A program made the position numbers and the translations under genes. A DNA stretch of 9,148 nucleotides from Novosphingobium sp. (GTDB taxonomy: Bacteria; Pseudomonadota; Alphaproteobacteria; Sphingomonadales; Sphingomonadaceae): positions 1 through 9,148 of the forward strand of contig JAQVEQ010000115.1 in NCBI GenBank assembly GCA_028697875.1, in the 5' to 3' direction. How positions within the stretch are numbered: position 1 is the stretch's first letter; each line of letters begins with the position of its first letter. The notes beneath the pieces are model-generated. The model did no database searches and was not told the DNA's origin. It was given only the letters and a program-made list of their open reading frames with translations. This document shows, in pieces, positions 1 through 7,016 of the stretch.

Positions 1-1
1 C

Positions 2-223
2 CAATGGCAGTCGCAACCCCAGTATGGCCCGCGTGCGCCGCTGCGCGCGCCGGTCTGTATGAAGCCTGGAGATGAACTGAAGGGCACCGGCGGCCCCAAC
101 TGCGATCCGACCTATAAAGGCAAGACCGGCCGCTATGTGTGGCGCTCGCGGCCGCAATATGGTCCGCGCGCGCCGTTGCAAGCACCGGTCCGCGTTTGGG
201 TCGATGGGACCGATGTCTGCTGA
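2..223 (+). CDS. Partial gene (5' end outside window): C-terminal 73 residues of a protein with a repeated W-x3-PQYGPRA motif
   Basis: The frame is open from the window edge to a TGA at 221-223, so only the C-terminus is seen. I do not recognise a named family. Two copies of one motif lie 45 residues apart: W2..PQYGPRAPLRAPV (residues 2-18) and YVWRSRPQYGPRAPLQAPV (residues 45-63), the second followed by RVWV. At the twelve identical residues of the PQYGPRAPLxAPV core, about half the codons differ synonymously, which points to selection on the protein rather than a recent DNA duplication. Three cysteines are present (19, 34 and the final residue 73). An ATG at 59 could open a 54-residue ORF, but the motif copy upstream in the same frame argues for a start beyond the edge. 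The same motif occurs in the small secreted protein at 6722-7000. The gene converges on cusF. The function is unknown; a periplasmic or cell-envelope role linked to copper is inferred only from context. Confidence 0.75.
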   Translation, partial: QWQSQPQYGPRAPLRAPVCMKPGDELKGTGGPNCDPTYKGKTGRYVWRSRPQYGPRAPLQAPVRVWVDGTDVC

Positions 224-232
224 TGACGCAAT

Positions 233-267
233 GCGACGGCGAGGTGCCGAGGTGCCCTCGCCGTCGC
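233..267. terminator. Perfect 12-bp inverted repeat between convergent genes
   Basis: GCGACGGCGAGG at 233-244 is the exact reverse complement of 256-267, with an 11-base loop. It starts ten bases after the stop of the plus-strand gene and lies downstream of cusF on the other strand, so it could serve both as a bidirectional terminator. There is no T-tract on either side, so classic intrinsic termination is uncertain. A weaker 5-bp hairpin (302-306 with 315-319) sits closer to the cusF stop. Confidence 0.55.
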
Positions 268-322
268 TCATGGCTTGGCGGACGTTACCTGTTCCAGACT
301 TGCCGAAGCCTCCGTCGGCTGT

Positions 323-730
323 CTATTGTTTCTGAATGGCGGTCACCTCACCGGCGTTGCCGTTGAGCGCGAGGTCGAAGGCAACCTTGTCGCCGACCTT
401 CACGCTGTCGAGCAGTTCGGGTTTCGCCTTGAATGCCATTGTCATCGCCGGCCAGTCGGCTTCCGCAATGGGGCCATGGTCGAGCGTGATCGTCCCCGCG
501 GACTTGTCGACCGCCGTCACCGTCCCGGTGCCCTTGGCCATCTTCGCGGCACCTGCCATGGGGATCTCCATATTCCCCATCTCGCCTGACATATTACTGG
601 CCATGGCGTCCATTTTCCCGGTCGCTTCGGTAGTTGCATTGGCTGCCGCGTCGTTGGTTTCGGCTTTCTGACCGCAGGCGGCGAGCAGCGCCGCAAGACC
701 AAGCATCGCCGCGAGTGTGAGAGGTTTCAT
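323..730 (-). CDS. cusF: CusF-like periplasmic Cu(I)/Ag(I)-binding lipoprotein
   Basis: This is a 135-residue protein. Residues 1-19 form a lipoprotein signal ending in the lipobox LAAC, so Cys19 is the expected lipidation site; E. coli CusF is instead a soluble periplasmic protein. Residues 20-39 are an Ala/Thr/Asn-rich linker, and residues 40-64 are Met-rich (M40, 43, 47, 51, 54, 58, 64). Residues about 67-133 are the CusF beta-barrel domain. They include the metal site seen in E. coli CusF: His85, the capping Trp93, and Met96 and Met98 in WPAMTM. In that family the protein captures Cu(I) or Ag(I) and hands it to CusB/CusA. The gene is the last of the cus series, directly after cusA; in E. 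coli the order is cusCFBA. The start is supported by an AAGGAG at 737-742 that overlaps the cusA stop codon. The stop is TAG at 323-325. Confidence 0.93.
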   Translation of the reverse strand: MKPLTLAAMLGLAALLAACGQKAETNDAAANATTEATGKMDAMASNMSGEMGNMEIPMAGAAKMAKGTGTVTAVDKSAGTITLDHGPIAEADWPAMTMAFKAKPELLDSVKVGDKVAFDLALNGNAGEVTAIQKQ

Positions 731-736
731 CGTTTT

Positions 737-742
737 CTCCTT
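737..742 (-). promoter_or_regulatory. Shine-Dalgarno of cusF
   Basis: Reads AAGGAG on the minus strand, six bases before the cusF ATG, with its first base inside the cusA stop codon (742-744). This fixes the cusF start and suggests translation of cusF on the cusA message. Confidence 0.75.
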
Positions 743-3700
743 CAGTGTTGATCGGGTTGAGGGTTGGGTTTGGCGTTTCGCTGCCGCATCAACAGATAGG
801 CGGCGGGGATGACGAACATGGAGAGAAGCGGCGCGGTGACCATGCCGCCCACCATAGGGGCCGCGATCCGGCTCATCACTTCCGAGCCCGCGCCCGAACC
901 GATGAAGATCGGCAGCAGGCCGGCGATGATCACGGCGACCGTCATCGCCTTGGGGCGTACACGCAGGAGCGCCCCCTCGCGCACCGCTGTTGCAACCTGC
1001 TCCGCCGTCGGATTTTCACCGCGATCCTCCAGGGCGCTCTTGAGATAGATGAGCATGACGACGCCGAATTCGGCGGCGACGCCTGCAAGCGCGATGAATC
1101 CGACTCCCGTCGCAACCGACTGATGGTATCCAAGCAGGTAGAGGAGCCAGAAGCCGCCGGTGAGCGCGAACGGCAGCGTGCCCATTATGAGCGCGGCCTC
1201 ATCGAGCCGGCCGAAGGTCATGAACAGCAGCACGAAGATGATCGCCAGCGTGGCGGGTATGACGATTTTCAGCCGCTCGGTTGCGCGTTCCAGATACTCG
1301 AACTGGCCCGACCAGGCGATCGAGACGCCGGGCGAGAGTTTGACATCCTTCGCCACCGCAGCCCTGAGATCATCGACAACCGAGGCGAGGTCACGCCCGC
1401 GCACATCGACATAGACCCAGGTCGAGAGTCGGCCGTTCTCGGTCTTCAACATTGGCGGGCCGTCGCTGATCCGAAGCTGCGCCACCGTGCCCAGCGTGAT
1501 CTGCTGACGCGAAGGCGTGAGGATGGGCAAGGCGCGCAGCCCTTCCAGGCTGTCCCGGATTTCGCGGGGATAGCGCACGTTGATCGGATAGCGCGCCAGC
1601 CCCTCGACCGTCTGGCCGATATTTTCGCCGCCGATCGCGCCCGAGACGATTTCCTGCACATCGGCGATGTTAAGAGAGAAGCGGGCCGCAGCGGCGCGGT
1701 CGATGGTCACATCGACGTAGCGCCCCCCGGTCAGTCGCTCGGCAAGGGCGGAACTGACGCCAGGCGTCTTTTTGGCTACCGTCTCTACATCATGGGCAAT
1801 GCGATCGAGCTCGGCAAGATCGGGGCCAGAGACCTTGACCCCGATCGGGCTCTTGATGCCAGTCGCGAGCATGTCGATGCGGTTGCGGATCGGAGGAATC
1901 CAAATGTTGGCAAGGCCGGGCACCTTCACTTTCGCGTCCAACTCGTCGACCAGCTTTTCGGGCGTCATCCCCGGCCGCCACTCCTCGCGCGGTTTGAAGC
2001 GAATAGTGGTCTCGAACATTTCGAGCGGGGCGGGATCGGTCGCGCTCTCGGCGCGCCCCGCCTTGCCGAACACGCTTTCCACTTCGGGCACGCTCTTGAT
2101 CATCCGGTCGGTCTGCTGGAGCAGCGCGGACGCCTTGGCGGCGGACAGGCCCGGCAGTGCCGACGGCATGTAGAGCAAATCGCCTTCATTCATTGCGGGC
2201 AGGAACTCGCCGCCCAATCGCGAAAGCGGCCAGGCCGTGGTTGCGAGAACCAATGCGGCGATGATGAGCGTTACCTTGGGCCGCTTCAGAACCCAGTCGA
2301 TCGCGGGGCGATAGGCGCGTGTCAGAACCCGGTTGACCGGATTGGCCTGTTCGGACGGGATTTTCCCTCGGATCAGCCAGCCCATCAGCACCGGCACCAG
2401 CGTCGCCGACAGGATCGCAGCGGCGGCCATCGCATAGGTCTTGGTGAAGGCGAGCGGCGAAAACAGCCGCCCTTCCTGTGCCTGCAGCGTGAATATCGGC
2501 ACGAAGGACAGGGTGATGATCAGCAACGAGAAGAACAGCGCCGGGCCAACCTCCATCGCGGCTTCGGTTATGACGGTCCAGCGCTTCGTTCCATCAAGAT
2601 GTTCGTCCGGATGATCGGCCTCCCAGCGCTCGATCTTCTTGTGCGCGTTCTCGATCATCACGATCGCGGCATCGACCATCGCGCCGATCGCGATGGCGAT
2701 GCCGCCGAGCGACATGATATTGGCATTAACGCCCTGGAAGCGCATCACGATGAAGGCGGCGAGCACGCCCAGAGGCAGCGTCACGATCGCGACCAGCGCC
2801 GAGCGGACGTGCCAGAGGAACAGCGCACAGACCAGCGCGACGACGACGAACTCCTCGGCGAGCTTGTGCGTCAGATTCTCGATGGCATGGTCGATGAGCT
2901 GCGAGCGGTCATAAGTGGTGACGATCTCGACGCCCGGCGGCAGGCTCTTCTTCAAGTCCTCGAGTTTCGCCTCAACAGCAGAAATCGCGCTGCGCGCGTC
3001 CGCGCCCTGGCGCAGCACGACGATGCCGCCGGCCACTTCGCCCTCGCCATTGAGTTCGGCAATGCCGCGCCTGATTTCGGGGCCGAGCTGAATCGTCGCG
3101 ACATCGCCCAGCGTCACGGGCACGCCGCCGGCGGCCGTGCGCAGCGGGATGGCGCGGAAGTCGTTGAGCGATTGCAGATAGCCCGAGGCGCGGACGATAT
3201 ATTCGGCCTCGGCAAGCTCGATGACCGAGCCGCCCGTCTCCTGGTTCGCCCGCCGGATCGCCTCCACCGCCTGGCCGTGCGTGATGCCGTAGCCGGCCAG
3301 CTTCACCGGATCGAGCACCACCTGATACTGCTTCACCATGCCGCCGACGCTGGCGACCTCGGCGATGCCGGGAATGGTTTTCAGTTCATAGCGAAGGAAC
3401 CAGTCCTGCAGGGAACGAAGCTGGGACAGATCATTGCGTCCCGTCCGATCGACCAGCGCATATTCATAGATCCAGCCAACGCCGGTCGCATCTGGTCCGA
3501 TCGAACTCTTTGCCGTCTCCGGCAGACTGCCCTGCACCTGATTGAGATATTCTAGCACGCGGCTGCGCGCCCAGTATAGATCGGTGCCATCCTCGAAGAT
3601 GACATAGACGAAGCTGTCGCCGAAGAAGCTGTAGCCCCGAACCGTCTTCGCGCCCGGCACCGAAAGCATGGTGGTGGCGAGCGGATAAGTGACCTGGTCC

Positions 3701-3885
3701 TCGACAATGCGCGGCGCCTGCCCCGGATAATTCGTCCGGATGATGACCTGTGTGTCCGACAGGTCCGGCAGCGCGTCGATGGGTGTGGTTCGCACCGCCC
3801 AGAGCCCGGCGAAGACGAGCGCCAGCGCGCCCAGCACCACGAAGAAGCGGTTCTGGACCGACCAATGGATGAGCCGGGCGATCAT
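742..3885 (-). CDS. cusA: CusA-type heavy-metal RND efflux pump (Cu(I)/Ag(I))
   Basis: This 1047-residue inner-membrane proton/metal antiporter is the motor of the CusCBA tripartite complex. Its length equals that of E. coli CusA, and the key residues fall at the same numbers. The periplasmic Met triad is M573 (in LLYMPS), M623 (in PLEMFETT) and M672 (in RIDML). The channel methionines are M391, M403 and M486. The proton-relay acids are D405 (TM4) and E939. The triad marks the Cu/Ag branch rather than the Zn/Co/Cd (CzcA) branch of the family. The N-terminus has the usual first TM helix (about 13-31), and large periplasmic loops follow TM1 and TM7. The ATG overlaps the cusB stop as ATGA, with a GGGAG at 3894-3898 eight bases upstream. 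It is co-translated with cusB and followed closely by cusF. A long plus-strand ORF lies opposite but is a codon-bias shadow. Confidence 0.97.
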   Translation of the reverse strand: MIARLIHWSVQNRFFVVLGALALVFAGLWAVRTTPIDALPDLSDTQVIIRTNYPGQAPRIVEDQVTYPLATTMLSVPGAKTVRGYSFFGDSFVYVIFEDGTDLYWARSRVLEYLNQVQGSLPETAKSSIGPDATGVGWIYEYALVDRTGRNDLSQLRSLQDWFLRYELKTIPGIAEVASVGGMVKQYQVVLDPVKLAGYGITHGQAVEAIRRANQETGGSVIELAEAEYIVRASGYLQSLNDFRAIPLRTAAGGVPVTLGDVATIQLGPEIRRGIAELNGEGEVAGGIVVLRQGADARSAISAVEAKLEDLKKSLPPGVEIVTTYDRSQLIDHAIENLTHKLAEEFVVVALVCALFLWHVRSALVAIVTLPLGVLAAFIVMRFQGVNANIMSLGGIAIAIGAMVDAAIVMIENAHKKIERWEADHPDEHLDGTKRWTVITEAAMEVGPALFFSLLIITLSFVPIFTLQAQEGRLFSPLAFTKTYAMAAAAILSATLVPVLMGWLIRGKIPSEQANPVNRVLTRAYRPAIDWVLKRPKVTLIIAALVLATTAWPLSRLGGEFLPAMNEGDLLYMPSALPGLSAAKASALLQQTDRMIKSVPEVESVFGKAGRAESATDPAPLEMFETTIRFKPREEWRPGMTPEKLVDELDAKVKVPGLANIWIPPIRNRIDMLATGIKSPIGVKVSGPDLAELDRIAHDVETVAKKTPGVSSALAERLTGGRYVDVTIDRAAAARFSLNIADVQEIVSGAIGGENIGQTVEGLARYPINVRYPREIRDSLEGLRALPILTPSRQQITLGTVAQLRISDGPPMLKTENGRLSTWVYVDVRGRDLASVVDDLRAAVAKDVKLSPGVSIAWSGQFEYLERATERLKIVIPATLAIIFVLLFMTFGRLDEAALIMGTLPFALTGGFWLLYLLGYHQSVATGVGFIALAGVAAEFGVVMLIYLKSALEDRGENPTAEQVATAVREGALLRVRPKAMTVAVIIAGLLPIFIGSGAGSEVMSRIAAPMVGGMVTAPLLSMFVIPAAYLLMRQRNAKPNPQPDQH

Positions 3886-5354
3886 TGACCCGTCTCCCGC
3901 GTCATGGAGCGAACCGTTGGGCCTTCGGGCGGCTGATCGAAGGTGAAGCGCACCCTGTCACCCACCTTGAACCCGCGCGCTGCTGCAAGATCGGCAAGCC
4001 GGAAGCGCATGGTCATGGACGGCCAGTTCAAGGCAGCGACGGGGCCGTGGTTCAACGTGACGCTGTCCCGCGCAATCTTCTCGATCCGTCCGCTCGCCGT
4101 ATAGGTCTTCGGCTTGGCTGCCTGGGGCGGCGGTGCACCACCGATCGGCCGCACGTCCATTCCCGACAGGCTGGCCTCGGAATCGATGAGGAACTGCCCT
4201 GAAGTAATGACCTTCTCGCCCTCGGAAAGCCCGGCGAGGATTTCGGTCTGGCCGTCCGCCTCCAGGCCGGTCTTCACTTCGGCTGGCTGATAGCGACCCT
4301 TGTCCAGCGCGAGCATCACCAGCGCACGCTTCCCGGTGCGGATGACCGCCTCGGACGGAACGAGCAGCGCGGAACGTGGCGCGCCTGCGAAGTTCACGGT
4401 CGCGAACATGCCTGGCCGCAACCGTCCGCCACGATTGGCAAGCTCGATGCGCGCGGTGATAGTCCGGCTTTCGGTCTGCGCCTGCGGGAGGATCGCGCGC
4501 ACCAGCCCCGGGAATGTCTCGCCGGGAAAGGCTGTCAGGATCGCCGTAACGGGTCTGCCGGGCCGTGCCTGCGCCGCCATCGCTTCGGGCACGGCGGCGT
4601 CAAGCCAGACCGTGCCGAGCCCATTGACCTCAGCGAGCGTCTGGCCGGCCATCACGCTCATGCCCGGCCGGACGGCCAGGGACTTGATCGTGCCGGCAAT
4701 GGGCGAGGCAATGGTGATGACGGTACGGGGCCTTCCACTCCGTTCGACCGCTGCGATGGTGGACGGCGGCATGCCCAGCAAGACCAGCCGCTGCCGCGCG
4801 GCGCTGGCGAGCGCTTGGTCGCCCGTGCGGCGCACGGCGAGATACTCTTCCTGCGCGCCGCCCCAATCGGGAATGAGGAGATCGACGAGCGGTGCGCCCG
4901 CGCCGATCACGTCGTCGGGGGCGCGGTTATAGGTGCCTTGGACAAAGCCGCTCGCACGCGGCTGGACGATGGCGATGTCACGTTCGTTGTAACCGATCGT
5001 GCCGGTGACAGTCAGGCCGCTGCCCAGCGTTCCGCGATGCGCCTCGGCGGTGCGCAACCCCAGGTTCTGGACCAGCGCGGGATCGATGCGCACGCCTGCC
5101 TCATCGCCTGCCTCACCGGCATATTTGGGGACGAGCTCCATGTCCATGAACGGCGATTTGCCCGGCTTGTCGAAATGCTGGCCGGGAACCATCGGGTCGT
5201 ACCAGTAGAGCACCTTGCGATCGCCTTGCGTCGCCTCGGTCGTCGGTTCGTCGCCGCCAAGTGAGGCAATTCCGTAACCGGCGCCTCCGGCGACAAGGGC
5301 GAGCACCGCAGCTGCAAGCGTGAGTTGCTTGCGGGATGAGAGTTCCAGTTTCAT
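3882..5354 (-). CDS. cusB: CusB-type membrane-fusion adaptor with a fused C-terminal CusF domain
   Basis: This 490-residue periplasmic adaptor links the CusA pump to the CusC channel. One N-terminal hydrophobic segment (about 11-32) anchors or exports it. Residues 50-78 are the heavy-metal-binding segment (YWYDPM...FMDMELVPKY) with M55, M70 and M72. These have the same spacing as the three Cu(I)-ligand methionines M49/M64/M66 of E. coli CusB. The barrel, lipoyl-like and membrane-proximal parts of an RND adaptor follow to about residue 402. A Pro/Ala linker (407-415) leads to a second module, residues about 416-486, that is a CusF domain with His436, Trp444, Met447 and Met449 (NWPSMTM). E. coli CusB, about 407 residues, lacks this module; related SilB proteins are known to carry one. 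The start overlaps the cusC stop (ATGA), with a GGAGG at 5361-5365 six bases upstream. Because a separate cusF also exists, the operon encodes two CusF sites. Confidence 0.96.
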   Translation of the reverse strand: MKLELSSRKQLTLAAAVLALVAGGAGYGIASLGGDEPTTEATQGDRKVLYWYDPMVPGQHFDKPGKSPFMDMELVPKYAGEAGDEAGVRIDPALVQNLGLRTAEAHRGTLGSGLTVTGTIGYNERDIAIVQPRASGFVQGTYNRAPDDVIGAGAPLVDLLIPDWGGAQEEYLAVRRTGDQALASAARQRLVLLGMPPSTIAAVERSGRPRTVITIASPIAGTIKSLAVRPGMSVMAGQTLAEVNGLGTVWLDAAVPEAMAAQARPGRPVTAILTAFPGETFPGLVRAILPQAQTESRTITARIELANRGGRLRPGMFATVNFAGAPRSALLVPSEAVIRTGKRALVMLALDKGRYQPAEVKTGLEADGQTEILAGLSEGEKVITSGQFLIDSEASLSGMDVRPIGGAPPPQAAKPKTYTASGRIEKIARDSVTLNHGPVAALNWPSMTMRFRLADLAAARGFKVGDRVRFTFDQPPEGPTVRSMTRETGQ

Positions 5355-6577
5355 TGACTGCCTCCATAGGTCAGTACCAGACGCGTCGCGTGACGGGCCA
5401 CGGCGGCTTCGCGATCGAGCGTGTCGAGTTCGGTACTGGCAAGGCTGGCCTCCGCCTCGACGACATCGAGAAGCCCGGCGCGGCCAGCGGCGTAGCTTGC
5501 CGTCTCAAGTGCCGCCTTCTTGCGCGCCAGCGGCAGTAGTGTGTCGCGCGCCCGCATCCATTGCTCATGGTGCATGTGATGCTCTGCAAGGCCTGCTTTC
5601 AGATTTGCCTCCAGGGCACGCTGAACATCCTCCTGCTCGGCGCGCGCCGCCGCCGCCTCAGAAGCGGCCGCCTCGATCCGTGGATTCTGACGCCGGCCGG
5701 GGAAAATAGGCAGTGTCATGGTCGCGCCGACCGACACCATGTTGCCGAATTGCGGATCGCGTCGCTGAAAGGCGACATTGAATCCCCAGTCGGGGCGCTT
5801 TTCCGCACGCGCCAGTTCGGTATCCGCTTGTGCTTGCCGGACCTTCGCCCCAGCCATTTGCAGATCGGGATGCTGCGTCAGGCTGGCGCGCAGTTCCGTC
5901 GGCGTCACGACAAGCTGTGGGGTCGGGCCGACAGCCTCAGGATCGTCGTCGCCCGTCCAGCGCGAGAGCTCGGCTCGGGCGCTGCCGACCTCGGCCTCGA
6001 TTGCGCTACGCCGGTCTTCCAGCTCGACCAACGCTCGCATCGCGTCGAGGCTCTGCCCCGGCCGCGCGGAACCCGAGGCAACCGCAGAAGGCGAGGTGGA
6101 GACCAGCGAACGCAACTCCCCGAGAATCCTGTCCATCGTGTCGAGACGTCTTTGGGCGTAGGCGAGATCGATCCACGCCGCTGCCGTTGCGACCCTGACT
6201 TGCAGCAGTGTAACCGCGCTTTGCGCGTCGGCTGCCGTGATATCGGCGCGCGCGCGGCCCTGCGCGGCGTGCCGCTTGGCAAGGTTGGGAACCTCCTGCT
6301 CGATGCCTATCCGCTCCATCGTCATGTTCTCTCTGGTGAGACTGAAGGCGGGCGGACCGGAGACGGGGAAATTATCTATGCCAACCCCGAGCTTCGGATC
6401 GGGCAATTGGCCCGCGGCCGTGGCGCTCGACCGGCGCGCTTCCACTTCGAACGCACTCGCCTGAAGCGACGGTGCTTCTCGCGACGCACGCTCCAGCGCT
6501 GCATCGAAGGTCAGCGGCTCAGCCAGCGCAGCTCCCGGGACCGCCGCGAGCAGCGGCGCTAAAACTATCATTCGCAT
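5351..6577 (-). CDS. cusC: CusC/TolC-type outer-membrane efflux channel
   Basis: This 408-residue member of the outer-membrane efflux protein family forms the exit duct of CusCBA. A longer reading from 6616 exists, but the ATG at 6577 is preferred. An AGGAG at 6584-6588 sits six bases before it, and a clean signal peptide begins there (MRMIVLAPLLAAVPGAALA, cleavage after Ala19). Two TolC-like halves follow, each with long Ala/Glu/Arg-rich helices that look coiled-coil, and strand segments such as PDPKLGVGIDNFP and PDWGFNVAFQRRDPQFG. E. coli CusC is a lipoprotein. This protein has no lipobox and no cysteine at all, so it is a type-I-cleaved, non-acylated channel. Residues 333-337 are HHMHH in the second helical half. 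It is first of a block coupled to cusB by a four-base overlap. The gap upstream holds tandem hairpins rather than an obvious promoter. Confidence 0.94.
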   Translation of the reverse strand: MRMIVLAPLLAAVPGAALAEPLTFDAALERASREAPSLQASAFEVEARRSSATAAGQLPDPKLGVGIDNFPVSGPPAFSLTRENMTMERIGIEQEVPNLAKRHAAQGRARADITAADAQSAVTLLQVRVATAAAWIDLAYAQRRLDTMDRILGELRSLVSTSPSAVASGSARPGQSLDAMRALVELEDRRSAIEAEVGSARAELSRWTGDDDPEAVGPTPQLVVTPTELRASLTQHPDLQMAGAKVRQAQADTELARAEKRPDWGFNVAFQRRDPQFGNMVSVGATMTLPIFPGRRQNPRIEAAASEAAAARAEQEDVQRALEANLKAGLAEHHMHHEQWMRARDTLLPLARKKAALETASYAAGRAGLLDVVEAEASLASTELDTLDREAAVARHATRLVLTYGGSQ

Positions 6578-6583
6578 GAATTT

Positions 6584-6588
6584 CTCCT
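6584..6588 (-). promoter_or_regulatory. Shine-Dalgarno that decides the cusC start
   Basis: AGGAG on the minus strand lies six bases before the ATG at 6577. The upstream in-frame ATG at 6616 lacks such a site and would put 13 extra polar residues before the signal peptide. Confidence 0.75.
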
Positions 6589-6639
6589 GAGTGGCAGCAA
6601 CCAGACCGATTTCCAAATACAGCGGTAACCGGACAAACG

Positions 6640-6675
6640 GGCGCCGGCGAAGGTGAGGGATCCCTCGCCGGCGCC
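6640..6675. terminator. 11-bp perfect hairpin upstream of cusC
   Basis: GGCGCCGGCGA at 6640-6650 pairs exactly with 6665-6675. Two more G-C pairs are possible inside (6652-6653 with 6662-6663), and a GAGGGATCCCTC palindrome is embedded at 6655-6666. Read on the minus strand it follows the 92-aa gene, and only a weak TTTGT run comes after it. It could end that transcript or attenuate read-through into cusC, whose start is about 60 bases further on. No T-tract of full length is seen, so the role is inferred. Confidence 0.5.
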
Positions 6676-6680
6676 ACGCG

Positions 6681-6712
6681 CCTGGCCCTTGTGTTTATCG
6701 GTATCGGCCAGG
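6681..6712. repeat. 7-bp hairpin following the 92-aa gene
   Basis: CCTGGCC at 6681-6687 pairs with GGCCAGG at 6706-6712 around an 18-base A/T-richer loop. It begins nine bases after the stop codon of the minus-strand 92-aa gene and is followed five bases later by the stronger 6640-6675 hairpin. Such tandem structures often protect or end a message; that role is inferred here. Confidence 0.4.
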
Positions 6713-6721
6713 AAGCTCGCT

Positions 6722-7000
6722 TCAGCCGGCCGACGGTGCAGCGCTGTGGTCATGCATGGGCTTCATGCAGTCGTGCGCGCTCATCTTCATCATCTCGCAG
6801 TCGCAATTGGCCATCTGCGCATTGTCGGCCACCCAGACACGCTTGCGTGCCGGGCCGGTCGCGCGCGGCCCGAATTGCGGAACCTCGCGCCATTCATAAT
6901 GGCCGCCGGACGGAGAAGCGTCCGCTTCCGCGAAAGCCGGAGTCGCGCCAAGGCCAAGCGAGAGGGCGGCAACGGCCGCGCCAAACAATACTGTCTTCAT
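6722..7000 (-). CDS. Small secreted Met/His/Cys-rich protein with a W-x3-PQFGPRA motif
   Basis: This 92-residue protein belongs to no family I can name. Residues 1-24 are a typical Sec signal peptide (cleavage after AFA24), so it is periplasmic or secreted. Residues 35-57 carry YEWREVPQFGPRA..RKRVWV, a close match to the repeat in the partial gene at 2-223. Residues 63-85 are a dense soft-metal cluster: C66, C68 and C78; M63, M70, M71, M73, M79 and M82; H76, H83 and H85. This composition suits Cu(I) or Ag(I) binding, and the neighbours (cueR, cusCBA) support that, but binding is inferred. The ATG at 7000 has an AGGAAG seven bases upstream (7008-7013). The leader before it can fold into a three-way junction. 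It lies 144 bp upstream of the cusC start in the same direction, separated by two hairpins. Confidence 0.85.
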   Translation of the reverse strand: MKTVLFGAAVAALSLGLGATPAFAEADASPSGGHYEWREVPQFGPRATGPARKRVWVADNAQMANCDCEMMKMSAHDCMKPMHDHSAAPSAG

Positions 7001-7016
7001 GGTTCATCTTCCTGAA

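Noticed and set aside
745..3555. 936-codon open frame on the plus strand opposite cusA
   Set aside because: Its composition (Arg, His, Asp, Gly, no domains) is what a high-GC gene's complement gives. It has no recognisable motif, and cusA is unambiguous on the other strand.
6282..6294. AGGTT-GGG-AACCT inverted repeat, considered as a MerR/CueR operator
   Set aside because: It lies inside cusC coding sequence, the centre spacing does not match a CueR box, and no -35/-10 pair surrounds it.
5561..6562. Long plus-strand frame opposite cusC
   Set aside because: Arg-rich shadow frame with no domain or signal; cusC is clearly the coding strand.
6578..6616. Extension of CusC to an upstream ATG at 6616
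   Set aside because: It would place polar residues before the signal peptide and lacks a Shine-Dalgarno, whereas the ATG at 6577 has both features in order.
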